Below, in pieces: positions 1-6,630 of a stretch of DNA of 64,000 bases. The first letter of the stretch is position 1, and each line of letters begins with the position of its first letter. Origin of the DNA: Haloactinopolyspora alba (GTDB lineage Bacteria; Actinomycetota; Actinomycetes; Jiangellales; Jiangellaceae); NCBI RefSeq assembly GCF_003014555.1, contig NZ_PYGE01000013.1:81405-145404 (forward strand). Reading direction: 5' to 3'. The notes below the pieces were generated by a model. That model searched no databases. It was not told where the DNA came from and saw only the letters and a program-made list of their open reading frames with translations. The position numbers and the translations under genes are program-made.

Positions 1-146
1 ACGATTATCTCGCCCGCGAGGTCACCGGCGAGGAGCGTGAGCTCTGGTGGCAGCGGGCCGTCGAGGTGTGGCCGGACTACGCGACCTACCAGGAGAAGAC
101 CAGCCGCGTCATCCCGGTGTTCGTGCTCACCCGGCTCACCGACTGA
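1..146 (+). CDS. deazaflavin-dependent nitroreductase family protein, C-terminal fragment
   Basis: The reading frame is open from the window edge (first full codon at base 3) and ends with TGA at 144-146, leaving 47 residues. The segment has a Trp-Trp pair followed by RAVEVWPDY and then [14 protein letters not shown]. This is the typical end of the F420-dependent nitroreductase (Ddn-like) family, in which a WW...AV..YP.Y..YQ.KT.R.IPVFVL pattern closes the split beta-barrel. By family knowledge such proteins bind coenzyme F420, which fits an actinomycete. The N-terminus lies outside the window, so length and start cannot be judged. The family call rests on this C-terminal pattern alone. Confidence 0.75.
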   Translation, partial: DYLAREVTGEERELWWQRAVEVWPDYATYQEKTSRVIPVFVLTRLTD

Positions 147-162
147 CGAGGTGGCATTGGTC

Positions 163-233
163 CGCAGCCAGGAGGGAACAGCGATGTCCGATTCGGTCAC
201 GTCCGGCCCCACCACGCCCGAGCCTTCGGACCG
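163..233 (+). repeat. 71-nt partial copy of the popR-like gene start (copy 1)
   Basis: Bases 163-233 match 3766-3836 without gaps and with only three mismatches by eye. The copied segment covers the Shine-Dalgarno (GGAGGGA) and the first 16-17 codons (MSDSVTSGPTTPEPSD) of the regulator gene at 3787. Similarity stops abruptly at the shared GGACCG, after which copy 1 continues into unrelated coding sequence. This looks like a recombination scar. Confidence 0.85.
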
Positions 234-308
234 GAGACGATCCACGAGCCGGAGGTCGTCGCGCCCGAGCTGATCGTCCGCGCCAGCACCGCGCCGCCGC
301 CAGGCTGA
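231..308 (+). pseudogene. LacI-family regulator C-terminal remnant
   Basis: In the frame starting at 231 the sequence reads 25 codons to a TGA at 306-308. The peptide contains PEVVAPELIVRASTAPP. The pattern LPPELVVRxSTAPP is the usual C-terminus of LacI/GalR-family transcriptional regulators. No DNA-binding or sugar-binding domain precedes it. Directly upstream, in a different frame, lies the copied start of the PopR-like gene. I read this as the surviving 3' tip of a deleted LacI-type gene. The alternative is a chance match in a short peptide. Confidence 0.55.
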
Positions 309-584
309 GCGGCCCTACGCGCTGGTTGTGCGGGGCCGGACGTTTCGACACAGGAACGTGGCACGCCGTGGGCTCGCGATCGGCCCACGCAGTCGGAGCC
401 GTGCCTTGAGCTCTCGGCGCGAACTGGAGCAATGCTTGAAACCTGTGGATCGGCCGGTGTTCCCGCAGACGAAGGAGCAGCGCTGCTGGATGCCCAAGAC
501 TGGCCACGATCGATGGACTCCAGCGCTGCTCCGCGGCGGAGGAGGCCACGCGCTGACGTCGCAATCGAACAACGACCGAACGGC
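309..584. other. gene-free stretch
   Basis: No reading frame here has convincing family similarity or a good ribosome site. The overlapping frames on both strands look like high-GC shadows. It follows the LacI remnant and is probably debris of the same deletion event. Confidence 0.5.
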
Positions 585-624
585 CGGGGCCCGGTGACGA
601 CACCGCGATCGTCACCGGGCCCCG
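585..624 (-). terminator. strong hairpin, terminator of the sigma factor operon
   Basis: A perfect 15-bp inverted repeat (585-599 with 610-624; arm CGGGGCCCGGTGACG) encloses a 10-nt loop. It lies 21 bases beyond the stop of the WD-like protein gene on the minus strand. There is no clear T tract, as is usual for actinobacterial terminators. Confidence 0.85.
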
Positions 625-645
625 CCGAACGTCGGCACATCGTCA

Positions 646-1881
646 CTACGTTCCCAGGCGATAGGGATTGTCCCGAGTATGCGGATCATCGTCCAGCTGA
701 CGCGGTTCGGTGGCCAACTCACAGTCGCCCTCGACCGGGCAACGCACCAACGCCGCCTGCGTCGTGTCCTGATAAGCACCGAACACCAGTGAATCGTCGG
801 ACTCCCACCGCGGATGCTCCGGAGTTTCCACCATGATCCGGCGTACCTCCTCACCGGTACGCGCATCCCTGATCACGACGTGCGTGTTCTCGACGATCGC
901 CGCATACTGACCATCCGGGGAAAATGCCAGCGTATCCAGCGGGGTCGCTATGGTGCGCTCAACGCTCCAGAGCACCTCCCCGGATTCGACGCCGACGATC
1001 TCCGTTGGGCCGCCACGGGGACGGACGGCGGCGAGCCCGGCCGACGCCGACACAGCCACCACACTTCCTCCGTCTCGCCAACGTGAGGTGTCACCGCCGA
1101 TCTCCCACAGGAAGGTTCCGAGCGGCGTCTTGTTCCTGTCGGACGCGTACAACACTCGGTCCTCACCGAGGAAGCCCGCCGGACTCGACATCATTGCCGG
1201 GATCTCCGTGATCTCGTCTATGACCTCACCGGTGCGCACGTCGGCGACGGTGAGGCTGGACCTCATGTCGTCCTGGTCGTTGAAATCGCCCGACGCGTCC
1301 GTGAGATCGGCCATGCCCCACGCGACTCGCTTGCCGGACGGCGACACGGCGACCGTCGTGACCCGGCCCTCGGCCAGGACTGTGGCTTCGCCGTCCTGGG
1401 GGACGAAGAACAGTCGAGCGTGCGGCCAGTCCGGTACCGTTTCGACATCATCGAAGGGCGCGTCGGCGGGTGGGACTGCTTTGACGACGTGGCCACCATC
1501 GACGCGGCGTATGGAGACCGCGCTCACATCGACGCCGAACGATGTCGAGCCGGAGACGTCGTGGATGGCGCCGTCGGCCAGCCATGGGACTTCGGGAGGC
1601 GAGCCGAGTGGCAGATCGTCGAAGTCGATACGAGTGTCCGACGCGGCAGGAAGTGGTGCGTTCGCAGCCGGCGTGTCGAAGCCGTCGCGCAGGCCACCCG
1701 GGTCGACGACGAGGAATGCCCCGAGCCCGGCCACCGCGGCCGTACTGCCTGCCACCGCGATACGGACTCGACGCCGGCTCGTGTGGGCTTGGCGGATAGC
1801 GTCGTCGGCCAGGCCGGTCCGCGGGTGGACCGCTCGCGTCATATGGTCGACGTTTTCCCTGATGGTGTCTTCGACTTTCAT
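646..1881 (-). CDS. membrane-anchored WD40/TolB-like protein, probable partner of the ECF sigma factor
   Basis: 411 residues. The N-terminal 30 residues look cytoplasmic (IRENVDHMTRAVHPRTGL), then a single membrane segment lies at about residues 38-60 (VRIAVAGSTAAVAGLGAFLVV). The rest has repeated beta-propeller-like signatures such as VAVSPSGKRVAWGMAD and LAFSPDGQYAAIVEN. Its ATG overlaps the stop of the upstream sigma gene (ATGA, 1878-1881), so translation is probably coupled. In actinobacteria a SigE-family ECF sigma gene is often followed by such a membrane protein, which may act as an anti-sigma or sensor. That role is inferred from position; no classical zinc anti-sigma motif is visible. 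Confidence 0.7.
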   Translation of the reverse strand: MKVEDTIRENVDHMTRAVHPRTGLADDAIRQAHTSRRRVRIAVAGSTAAVAGLGAFLVVDPGGLRDGFDTPAANAPLPAASDTRIDFDDLPLGSPPEVPWLADGAIHDVSGSTSFGVDVSAVSIRRVDGGHVVKAVPPADAPFDDVETVPDWPHARLFFVPQDGEATVLAEGRVTTVAVSPSGKRVAWGMADLTDASGDFNDQDDMRSSLTVADVRTGEVIDEITEIPAMMSSPAGFLGEDRVLYASDRNKTPLGTFLWEIGGDTSRWRDGGSVVAVSASAGLAAVRPRGGPTEIVGVESGEVLWSVERTIATPLDTLAFSPDGQYAAIVENTHVVIRDARTGEEVRRIMVETPEHPRWESDDSLVFGAYQDTTQAALVRCPVEGDCELATEPRQLDDDPHTRDNPYRLGT

Positions 1882-2405
1882 GGTCGAGTCCCTTTCTCGA
1901 CGGGCAACGAGGAATTCTCACCGTTGAGTTCAGGCGCGAGCTGACGGAGACGACCTAGCGCACGCGACGTCTGGCTGCGGACGGTGCCGACCGAGCAGTC
2001 CATGACGACCGCGACCTCACGCTCGGGCAGATCCTCGTAGAACCGGAGCACCAACACGGCGCGCTGCCTCGGCGCGAGCAGCCACAGCGCACGCTGGACG
2101 TCGAGACGCCGCTGCACGTCGCCGGCCGGATCCGCGGACTGCCGTTCCGGTACGTGCCCGGCCGGGTCCTCTCGGACCACCCCGCGCCGCCGCCACCGGC
2201 TGGCCTGATCGTTGTAGATGATCCGGCGCACATATCGCTCCGGGTCGTCGATCTTGCGCCATTTCTTGACGAGTTTCGCCAGCGCACCCTGAACGAGGTC
2301 CTCGGCGTTGTACATGTCGCCACTGATGACGTACGCGAAACGTCGCAACGCGAGGGAGCGGCCTTCGACGAACTGTCGGAATTGCTCTTCCGATTCCGAG
2401 TCCAT
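1878..2405 (-). CDS. ECF RNA polymerase sigma factor, SigE family
   Basis: 175 residues. Region 2 spans about residues 10-75 (RSLALRRFAYVISGDMYNAEDLVQGALAKLVKKW). Region 4 lies near 120-165 (LLAPRQRAVLVLRFYEDLPEREVAVVMDCSVGTVRSQTSRALGRL is its continuous course, shown here only as its hallmark: LPEREVA then SVGTVRSQTSRAL). It directs RNA polymerase to alternative promoters. The frame is open further upstream, but ATG at 2405 is preferred because AAGGA sits five bases before it; ATG at 2411 lacks such a site. The gene ends in an ATGA overlap with the membrane protein gene, a typical sigma/anti-sigma layout. The signal it responds to cannot be read from the sequence. Confidence 0.88.
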   Translation of the reverse strand: MDSESEEQFRQFVEGRSLALRRFAYVISGDMYNAEDLVQGALAKLVKKWRKIDDPERYVRRIIYNDQASRWRRRGVVREDPAGHVPERQSADPAGDVQRRLDVQRALWLLAPRQRAVLVLRFYEDLPEREVAVVMDCSVGTVRSQTSRALGRLRQLAPELNGENSSLPVEKGTRP

Positions 2406-2581
2406 CTGCATCCTTGTCTTGTCACATCTGGACTTGTCTGTCGCCCTCAATGACGCACGAGGCCCCTCGAACCATGCACGGCAAGACCAACGAGTTCCAA
2501 ACGGCGGCCTACGTCTCGACGATCGCCACGACGCTCGTCGGGAGTCCGTGTCGGCGGCCCTCGCCTGCTCTGTCGCCTCGC

Positions 2582-2680
2582 GTGGGCACGGCCGCAACCG
2601 TGCTGCTGGAAGCCGAGCACGTCGACCCTGACGAGATCATCGAGGACTTCAAGACGGCTCGGCGCAGAGAGGCGCAGTAG
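2582..2680 (+). pseudogene. antitoxin-like C-terminal remnant
   Basis: The frame ends with VDPDEIIEDFKTARRREAQ and a TAG at 2678-2680. That TAG overlaps a GTG that opens a PIN-domain start (TAGTG), the usual coupled arrangement of a VapB-VapC pair. Only about 32 plausible residues remain; the upstream part of the frame does not look like an antitoxin DNA-binding domain. Function is inferred only from the overlap with the PIN remnant. Confidence 0.4.
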
Positions 2681-2851
2681 TGGAGATTCAGCGCCGGCTG
2701 GTGCTCGACGCGAACATCCTCATCCGTGCAGTTCTAACGCCGAGTCACTATCGATTGGCCGATCCTCGCCACGACGATCGCCCTGCAATGCCCGATCTGG
2801 ACCGATGCGCTGGCCGGATCCGGCGAGAGCCTGCAATGGCCGGGCCGATGA
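2680..2851 (+). pseudogene. PIN-domain (VapC-like) toxin with internal deletion
   Basis: From GTG 2680 the frame reads RRLVLDANILIRAVL, the first PIN beta strand with its metal-binding Asp. It then loses similarity. In a different frame, 2753-2851 reads DWPILATTIALQCPIWTDAL, matching the C-terminal PIN part (usually DWP..A.AL.L.CPIWTED..FFG). The roughly 80-90 residues expected between the two are missing, and the conserved acidic tail is changed. The toxin is therefore non-functional: start and end survive around a frame-changing internal deletion. Confidence 0.65.
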
Positions 2852-3028
2852 GCATGATCGGCTGCCTTGCCCCCGGGCTGCTCGACCAGGCGGCGGAAAC
2901 CACGACAGCATTGATGCGGGCCGCCCCCGACGTCACCCGGCGGGCGAGCGCGCCGCGGGCCGCCAGAATGCCGAAACGTTACACGTCAGCGCAGGCCATA
3001 CCGCGTTTTTCGGAGGTACGTTTGACAT

Positions 3029-3466
3029 ATGGACGTTGCGTCGGCCGTGGTCGTCGTCGCAGCCCTCGGGTTCGCGCTGTGGGCGACATGGTATGTGCGC
3101 CGGACAGTCACGGCGGTGACCCGGCCGGAGCAGGCGAGCACGCTGGCGGAGCGCATCTGGCCAGGCGCGGTCTTCGGTCTCGAACACGTGAGCCACCATC
3201 GTTACGTGTTGCGTAACGACGGCAACGACACCGCCTACGGCGTCCGCGTTGACGTGCGCAATCTCGTCCGGCATGAGGGTTCGATCATCGTGGACCGCTT
3301 CCCACCCGGGCATGCGGAGCGATACATGCTGATCCAACCCCTTGAACTGCGGGTCAGCGAGATCACGGTGTCCTGGCACGATCGCCCCGACCACCTGGAT
3401 GCGCCGCGCTCGGTTCGCCTGCCGTTGCACACCGTCACGGACCCGTACGAACGCCACGGCATGTGA
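3029..3466 (+). CDS. small membrane-anchored protein of unknown function
   Basis: 145 residues. An N-terminal membrane segment covers about residues 4-24 (ASAVVVVAALGFALWATWYV). The soluble part that follows looks beta-rich (VLRNDGNDTAYGVRVDVRN, LELRVSEITVSWHD), resembling a small Ig-like or CARDB-like fold. I do not recognise the family. The gene stands alone between the PIN remnant and a gene-free stretch. The start at 3029 has GGAGG about ten bases upstream. Codon use looks normal for the window, so it is probably a real gene. Confidence 0.65.
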   Translation: MDVASAVVVVAALGFALWATWYVRRTVTAVTRPEQASTLAERIWPGAVFGLEHVSHHRYVLRNDGNDTAYGVRVDVRNLVRHEGSIIVDRFPPGHAERYMLIQPLELRVSEITVSWHDRPDHLDAPRSVRLPLHTVTDPYERHGM

Positions 3467-3765
3467 CGTCGCCGGCGGGCCTGCTCACGTGCTTGCCCGG
3501 GGCCGAGCATTGGACAGCGCTTCGGTCGACGTCGGCCATCTCCAACGCCCGGCGATCGTTCTGCTGGGCAGCAGCACCGCCACACCGTGCTGGCGGATCC
3601 GATCGGAACACGCTGCGAACACTCTCCAGACGCGAGTTCGTGCTCGCCGTCGTCGGGTGGCTGGTTGACCCATGTGCCGGTCGTACGCCGGCGGCGAAAC
3701 CCACTCCTACCGCCGTGTGCGCACCGATAGCGTGAAACCACCCGCGTCAGCGGTGACGGCGCCCA
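3467..3765. other. intergenic stretch upstream of the popR-like gene
   Basis: About 300 bases with no supportable gene. The 3' half must contain the promoter of the regulator at 3787. I see no clear -35/-10 pair or inverted repeat. Confidence 0.4.
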
Positions 3766-3836
3766 CGCAGCCAGGAGGGAAGATCGATGTCCGATTCGGT
3801 CACGTCCGGCCCAACCACGCCCGAGCCTTCGGACCG
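3766..3836 (+). repeat. 71-nt segment duplicated at 163-233 (copy 2, in the intact gene)
   Basis: This is the intact parent of the copy at 163-233. It contains the GGAGGGA ribosome site and the first codons of the regulator gene. The two copies are in direct orientation 3.6 kb apart. Confidence 0.85.
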
Positions 3837-4179
3837 CCCCCTGCTGCGGACCACCCTCGGCGAGGTGCTGCGCCGCACCCGCCTCGAACAACGCCGCACG
3901 CTCGCCGACGTCGCCCGCGCCGCCCGGGTCTCCATGCCGTACCTCTCCGAGGTCGAACGCGGCCGCAAGGAAGCATCGTCGGAGGTGCTGGCCGCCATCA
4001 GCGACGCGTTGCGGATCGAACTGCCGGATCTGATCACCGAGGTCGGCCGTGACATGCTCGACGAGCGCGCCGCATCGGCCGAAGTCATCCGCCTGGACGT
4101 GGCGCGTGGCCGGCGCCGTTCCGTGGGAACCGCTCCGACCACGCACCGTCCAGGCGACACGCTCATGCAGGCGGCGTGA
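3787..4179 (+). CDS. PopR/ClgR-type XRE-family transcriptional regulator
   Basis: 130 residues. A Pro/Ser-rich leader of about 17 residues is followed by a Cro/C1-type helix-turn-helix at about 20-82 (GEVLRRTRLEQRRTLADVAR, then VSMPYLSEVERGRKEASSEV). This is the hallmark of actinobacterial ClgR/PopR regulators of clp protease genes. It stands convergent to a clpP pair, as PopR is associated with clpP3-clpP4 in Streptomyces. The protein ends in Gln-Ala-Ala; by family knowledge the terminal Ala-Ala of PopR is the signal for its own degradation by ClpP. Its stop codon touches the clpP stop inside a perfect palindrome. The N-terminal 16 codons are duplicated at 184. Activator versus repressor role is not decided by sequence. 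Confidence 0.85.
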   Translation: MSDSVTSGPTTPEPSDRPLLRTTLGEVLRRTRLEQRRTLADVARAARVSMPYLSEVERGRKEASSEVLAAISDALRIELPDLITEVGRDMLDERAASAEVIRLDVARGRRRSVGTAPTTHRPGDTLMQAA

Positions 4180-4189
4180 TCACGCCGCC
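4170..4189. promoter_or_regulatory. perfect 20-bp palindrome joining the popR-like and clpP stop codons
   Basis: GGCGGCGTGATCACGCCGCC is its own reverse complement. The two TGA stops (4177-4179 on plus, 4182-4180 on minus) meet at the centre with no base between them. On each strand the arm encodes Ala-Ala-stop. It may work as a bidirectional transcription stop or cruciform, but it is also fixed by coding. Confidence 0.9.
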
Positions 4190-4794
4190 AGTCCTGACGC
4201 TGCCGCCTCGCGGGTACTGATGACCCGGTCCGCGAGGCCATAGGTGACGGCCTCGCGGGCGTTGAAGGTGATGTTCCGGTCCGTGTCGGCGCGGATCTTC
4301 TCCACCGGATGGCCGGTGTGCGCACTGAGGATCGCGTCCATCTCGGCACGCACCTTCGCCATCTCCTTCGCCTCGATGGCCAGGTCCGGCAGGGTGCCGC
4401 GGGCCTGGCTGGAAGGCTGATGCAGCACGACCTTGCCGTGCCGCAGCACGGACCGTTTGCCGGGCGCTCCGCCGGCCAGCAGCACGGCCGCGGCCGACGC
4501 CGCCTGCCCCATGCAGACGGTGGCGACGTCCGGACGGATGAACTGCATCGTGTCGTAGATCGCGGTCAGCGCACTGTACGAACCACCCGGTGAGTTGATG
4601 TACAGCCCGATCTCCGCGTCCGGGCTGGCGAACTCCAGGTGCAGCAGCTGCGCCATCACGACGTTGGCCACACCGTCGTCGATCTCGGTGCCGAGGAAGA
4701 TGATGCGCTCCGACAGCAGCCTCGAGTAGATGTCCGAGGCACGCTCGCCGGTTGCCGTCTTCTCGACGACGGACGGGATCGTGTACTGGCTCAT
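4180..4794 (-). CDS. clpP: ClpP-family protease subunit with Asn in place of the catalytic Asp
   Basis: 204 residues. The ClpP fold is clear: [20 protein letters not shown], the nucleophile Ser100 in GQAAS, and His125 in VVLHQP. The third triad position, normally the last Asp in DTxRD, is Asn174 here (ADTDRNITF). Listeria ClpP1 is a known case with Asn at this site, and it depends on a partner ClpP. The protein ends in Gly-Leu-Ala-Ala. ATG 4794 follows the upstream clpP stop after four bases, so the two are one operon and probably form a mixed tetradecamer that degrades substrates delivered by a Clp ATPase. Some upstream in-frame codons exist, but MSQYTIPSV matches the usual start. Confidence 0.93.
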   Translation of the reverse strand: MSQYTIPSVVEKTATGERASDIYSRLLSERIIFLGTEIDDGVANVVMAQLLHLEFASPDAEIGLYINSPGGSYSALTAIYDTMQFIRPDVATVCMGQAASAAAVLLAGGAPGKRSVLRHGKVVLHQPSSQARGTLPDLAIEAKEMAKVRAEMDAILSAHTGHPVEKIRADTDRNITFNAREAVTYGLADRVISTREAAASGLAA

Positions 4795-4798
4795 CGGC

Positions 4799-5419
4799 TC
4801 ACACCCCCACCGAACGGCCCGCAAACGCGGGACGGACGTCGTCGACCTGCTCCACGATCCGGTCGATCATTCCGTACTCACGCGCCTCCTCGGCGGTGAA
4901 CCACCGGTCACGCAGGCCGTCGTTCTCGATCGTCTCCTCCGTCTGTCCGGTGTGCTCGGCGGTGAGCCGGTTCATCAGCGCCGACGTCCGTTCGAGCTGC
5001 TCGGCGTAGATCTCGATGTCCGCGGCCGTGCCGCCGAACCCGGCCGAGCCCTGGTGCATCAGCACCTGGGTGTGCGGCAGGCTGTAACGCTTGCCGGCGG
5101 TGCCCGCGCACAGCAGGAACTGGCCCATGCTCGCGGCGAAGCCCATCGCGAGCGTGCTGACGTCGTTGGGGATCAGCCGCATCGTGTCGTAGATCGCCAG
5201 CCCGGCGCTGACCGAGCCGCCCGGCGAGTTGATGTACAGGCTGATGTCGGTACGCGGGTCCTCGGCCGACAGCAGCAACAGCTCGGCACACAGCCGGTTG
5301 GCCACCTGATCGTCGACCTCGGTGCCGAGGACGATGATGCGTTGGTGCAGCAACCTCGCCGCCAGCTGGTCGTCGAGCGTTCCGGCGCTCGAGGTGGATT
5401 GGGCAACGGAAGTCCGCAT
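4799..5419 (-). CDS. clpP: ATP-dependent Clp protease proteolytic subunit
   Basis: 206 residues. The catalytic triad is complete: Ser97 (GFAASMG), His122 ([10 protein letters not shown]) and Asp171 (GLRDRWF). The family signature [20 protein letters not shown] is present. ATG 5419 is preceded by GGGAGAG. This is the first gene of the clpP operon; the second subunit follows after four bases. A complete triad here and an altered one in the partner suggest a hetero-oligomer with unequal rings. A PopR-box-like palindrome lies about 100 bases upstream of the start. Confidence 0.95.
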   Translation of the reverse strand: MRTSVAQSTSSAGTLDDQLAARLLHQRIIVLGTEVDDQVANRLCAELLLLSAEDPRTDISLYINSPGGSVSAGLAIYDTMRLIPNDVSTLAMGFAASMGQFLLCAGTAGKRYSLPHTQVLMHQGSAGFGGTAADIEIYAEQLERTSALMNRLTAEHTGQTEETIENDGLRDRWFTAEEAREYGMIDRIVEQVDDVRPAFAGRSVGV

Positions 5420-5516
5420 GGTCTCTCCCAGCGTCTCGTCGATCGAAGCGAACCGACGCCGGACGACCCGGCGTCAGTTCGATCCTGAGCCGCCGCAGGT
5501 GAGCGGACCAAGACAA

Positions 5517-5531
5517 TCTGCTGGCAGCAGA
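5517..5531 (-). promoter_or_regulatory. candidate PopR/ClgR-type operator upstream of clpP
   Basis: TCTGCTGGCAGCAGA is a 7-1-7 inverted repeat. Its core TCTGC-N5-GCAGA has the same half-sites and spacing as the Streptomyces PopR box as I recall it (TGTCTGCC-N3-GGCAGACA). It lies in the gap between the clpP operon start (5419) and the end of the gene at 5535. The outer TG/CA bases of the recalled box are not conserved. Confidence 0.45.
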
Positions 5532-5534
5532 GAA

Positions 5535-6125
5535 TCAACACGCAGGGCGGTAGGACTCCTCCGTCCTCCAGAAATCGGCCTTGCTCCGGAACCGGACCTT
5601 GCCGGGCCGGATGTCGGGGTGGATCCGGTCGTCGGTGCCGCCGTGAGCGTAGTGAATGGTGAGCGGACAGCGGCCCTCGACCCCGGTGTAGTCGCGGACG
5701 GACATCGAGATCGTCCCGTGTTCGCCCTCCTCGCTGGCGAACGTCTGACCGACTCCGGTCGAAGCCTCCAGCTGCACTCCGTGCGTGCGGCACCTGTCCG
5801 GAGCGGGACCGGCATCACAGACAATGACGGAGCCGCCCAGCATCGTGACCGTCTCGTCGGCGTGGACGACGACGGCGTCCCAGCCGTTCTCGAGGTCGCG
5901 GTCCGCCTGCCACCGCACGGTCACCACCGTGCAGTCGCAGTGCGAGTCGTAGCGCACGGTCGGCTTCGAAAGCACGACGTCCTCACCGGTCGTCGGCGTC
6001 GTTCCCTCCGCGTCCGTCGACCACGGCCGCGCCACCACCGTGGCCGCCACCAGCACAGCGACCAGTGCGGCGACGAGCACCGCCGAGCGGCGGGTCCGGG
6101 CGTGAGCGAGTCCTGCGTTCGGCAT
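5535..6125 (-). CDS. secreted or membrane-anchored protein of unknown function
   Basis: 196 residues. A basic N-terminus (HARTRR) is followed by a long hydrophobic stretch at about residues 14-33 (AVLVAALVAVLVAATVVARP), either an uncleaved anchor or a signal peptide. The exported part carries six cysteines (CDC, then VIVCDAG, RCRTHG, RCPLTIHY and a C-terminal Cys), which suggests disulfides. I do not recognise the family. The stop lies just upstream of the clpP promoter region and the gene seems to be transcribed alone. Its place next to clpP gives no functional hint. Confidence 0.7.
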   Translation of the reverse strand: MPNAGLAHARTRRSAVLVAALVAVLVAATVVARPWSTDAEGTTPTTGEDVVLSKPTVRYDSHCDCTVVTVRWQADRDLENGWDAVVVHADETVTMLGGSVIVCDAGPAPDRCRTHGVQLEASTGVGQTFASEEGEHGTISMSVRDYTGVEGRCPLTIHYAHGGTDDRIHPDIRPGKVRFRSKADFWRTEESYRPAC

Positions 6126-6342
6126 GCGGCGTCCCCCTCGGTCGGCTGCGCTGCACCGCCGTCACGAGGCGGGTTCAGGTCGCGTCCACGTGCTGCGGGA
6201 TGCTTCCCTCACGATCAACGATCGTGCCAGAACCCGGCGAGTCCCGTCGAGATCCGCGGACTCCGCTGCGGCCCGCACGGCCGCTCCGTGACGCGACGGC
6301 GTAGCGTCGAGGGACTCGACGGCCGGAAGGACGGGATTCGGG

Positions 6343-6627
6343 ATGATCATCATCGCCGGGACGCTGCGCGTGGACCCCGCCGACCGCGACCGCTACCTGG
6401 CCGCGGTCGCCGACGTCACTCGCGCCGCGCGAGCCGCACCGGGCTGCCTCGACTTCGTCCAGGCCCCCGACCCGCTGGACCCGGAGCGCATCGTCATCCA
6501 CGAGCAGTGGGAGTCCGACGAGGACCTGCAGCGCTTCCGCTCCTCCGGCGGGCCCGAGCCGGACCTGCCGCCGCTGCGTTCGGCCGACGTCCACAAGTAC
6601 CGCATCGCCGCGGTCGAGCCCCCGTGA
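6343..6627 (+). CDS. antibiotic biosynthesis monooxygenase (ABM) family protein
   Basis: 94 residues, the normal size of a single ABM ferredoxin-like domain. The start MIIIAGTLRVDPADRDRYL and the middle APGCLDFVQAPDPLD followed by HEQWESDEDLQRF match the ABM/YgiN quinol monooxygenase pattern, in which a dimer forms the small active site. Members include cofactor-free monooxygenases and heme-degrading enzymes; the heme-ligand residues of IsdG types are not evident, so YgiN-like chemistry or an unknown role is more likely. It stands alone, convergent with the lipoprotein gene at 6631, only three bases from that gene's stop. Confidence 0.82.
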   Translation: MIIIAGTLRVDPADRDRYLAAVADVTRAARAAPGCLDFVQAPDPLDPERIVIHEQWESDEDLQRFRSSGGPEPDLPPLRSADVHKYRIAAVEPP

Positions 6628-6630
6628 CGA

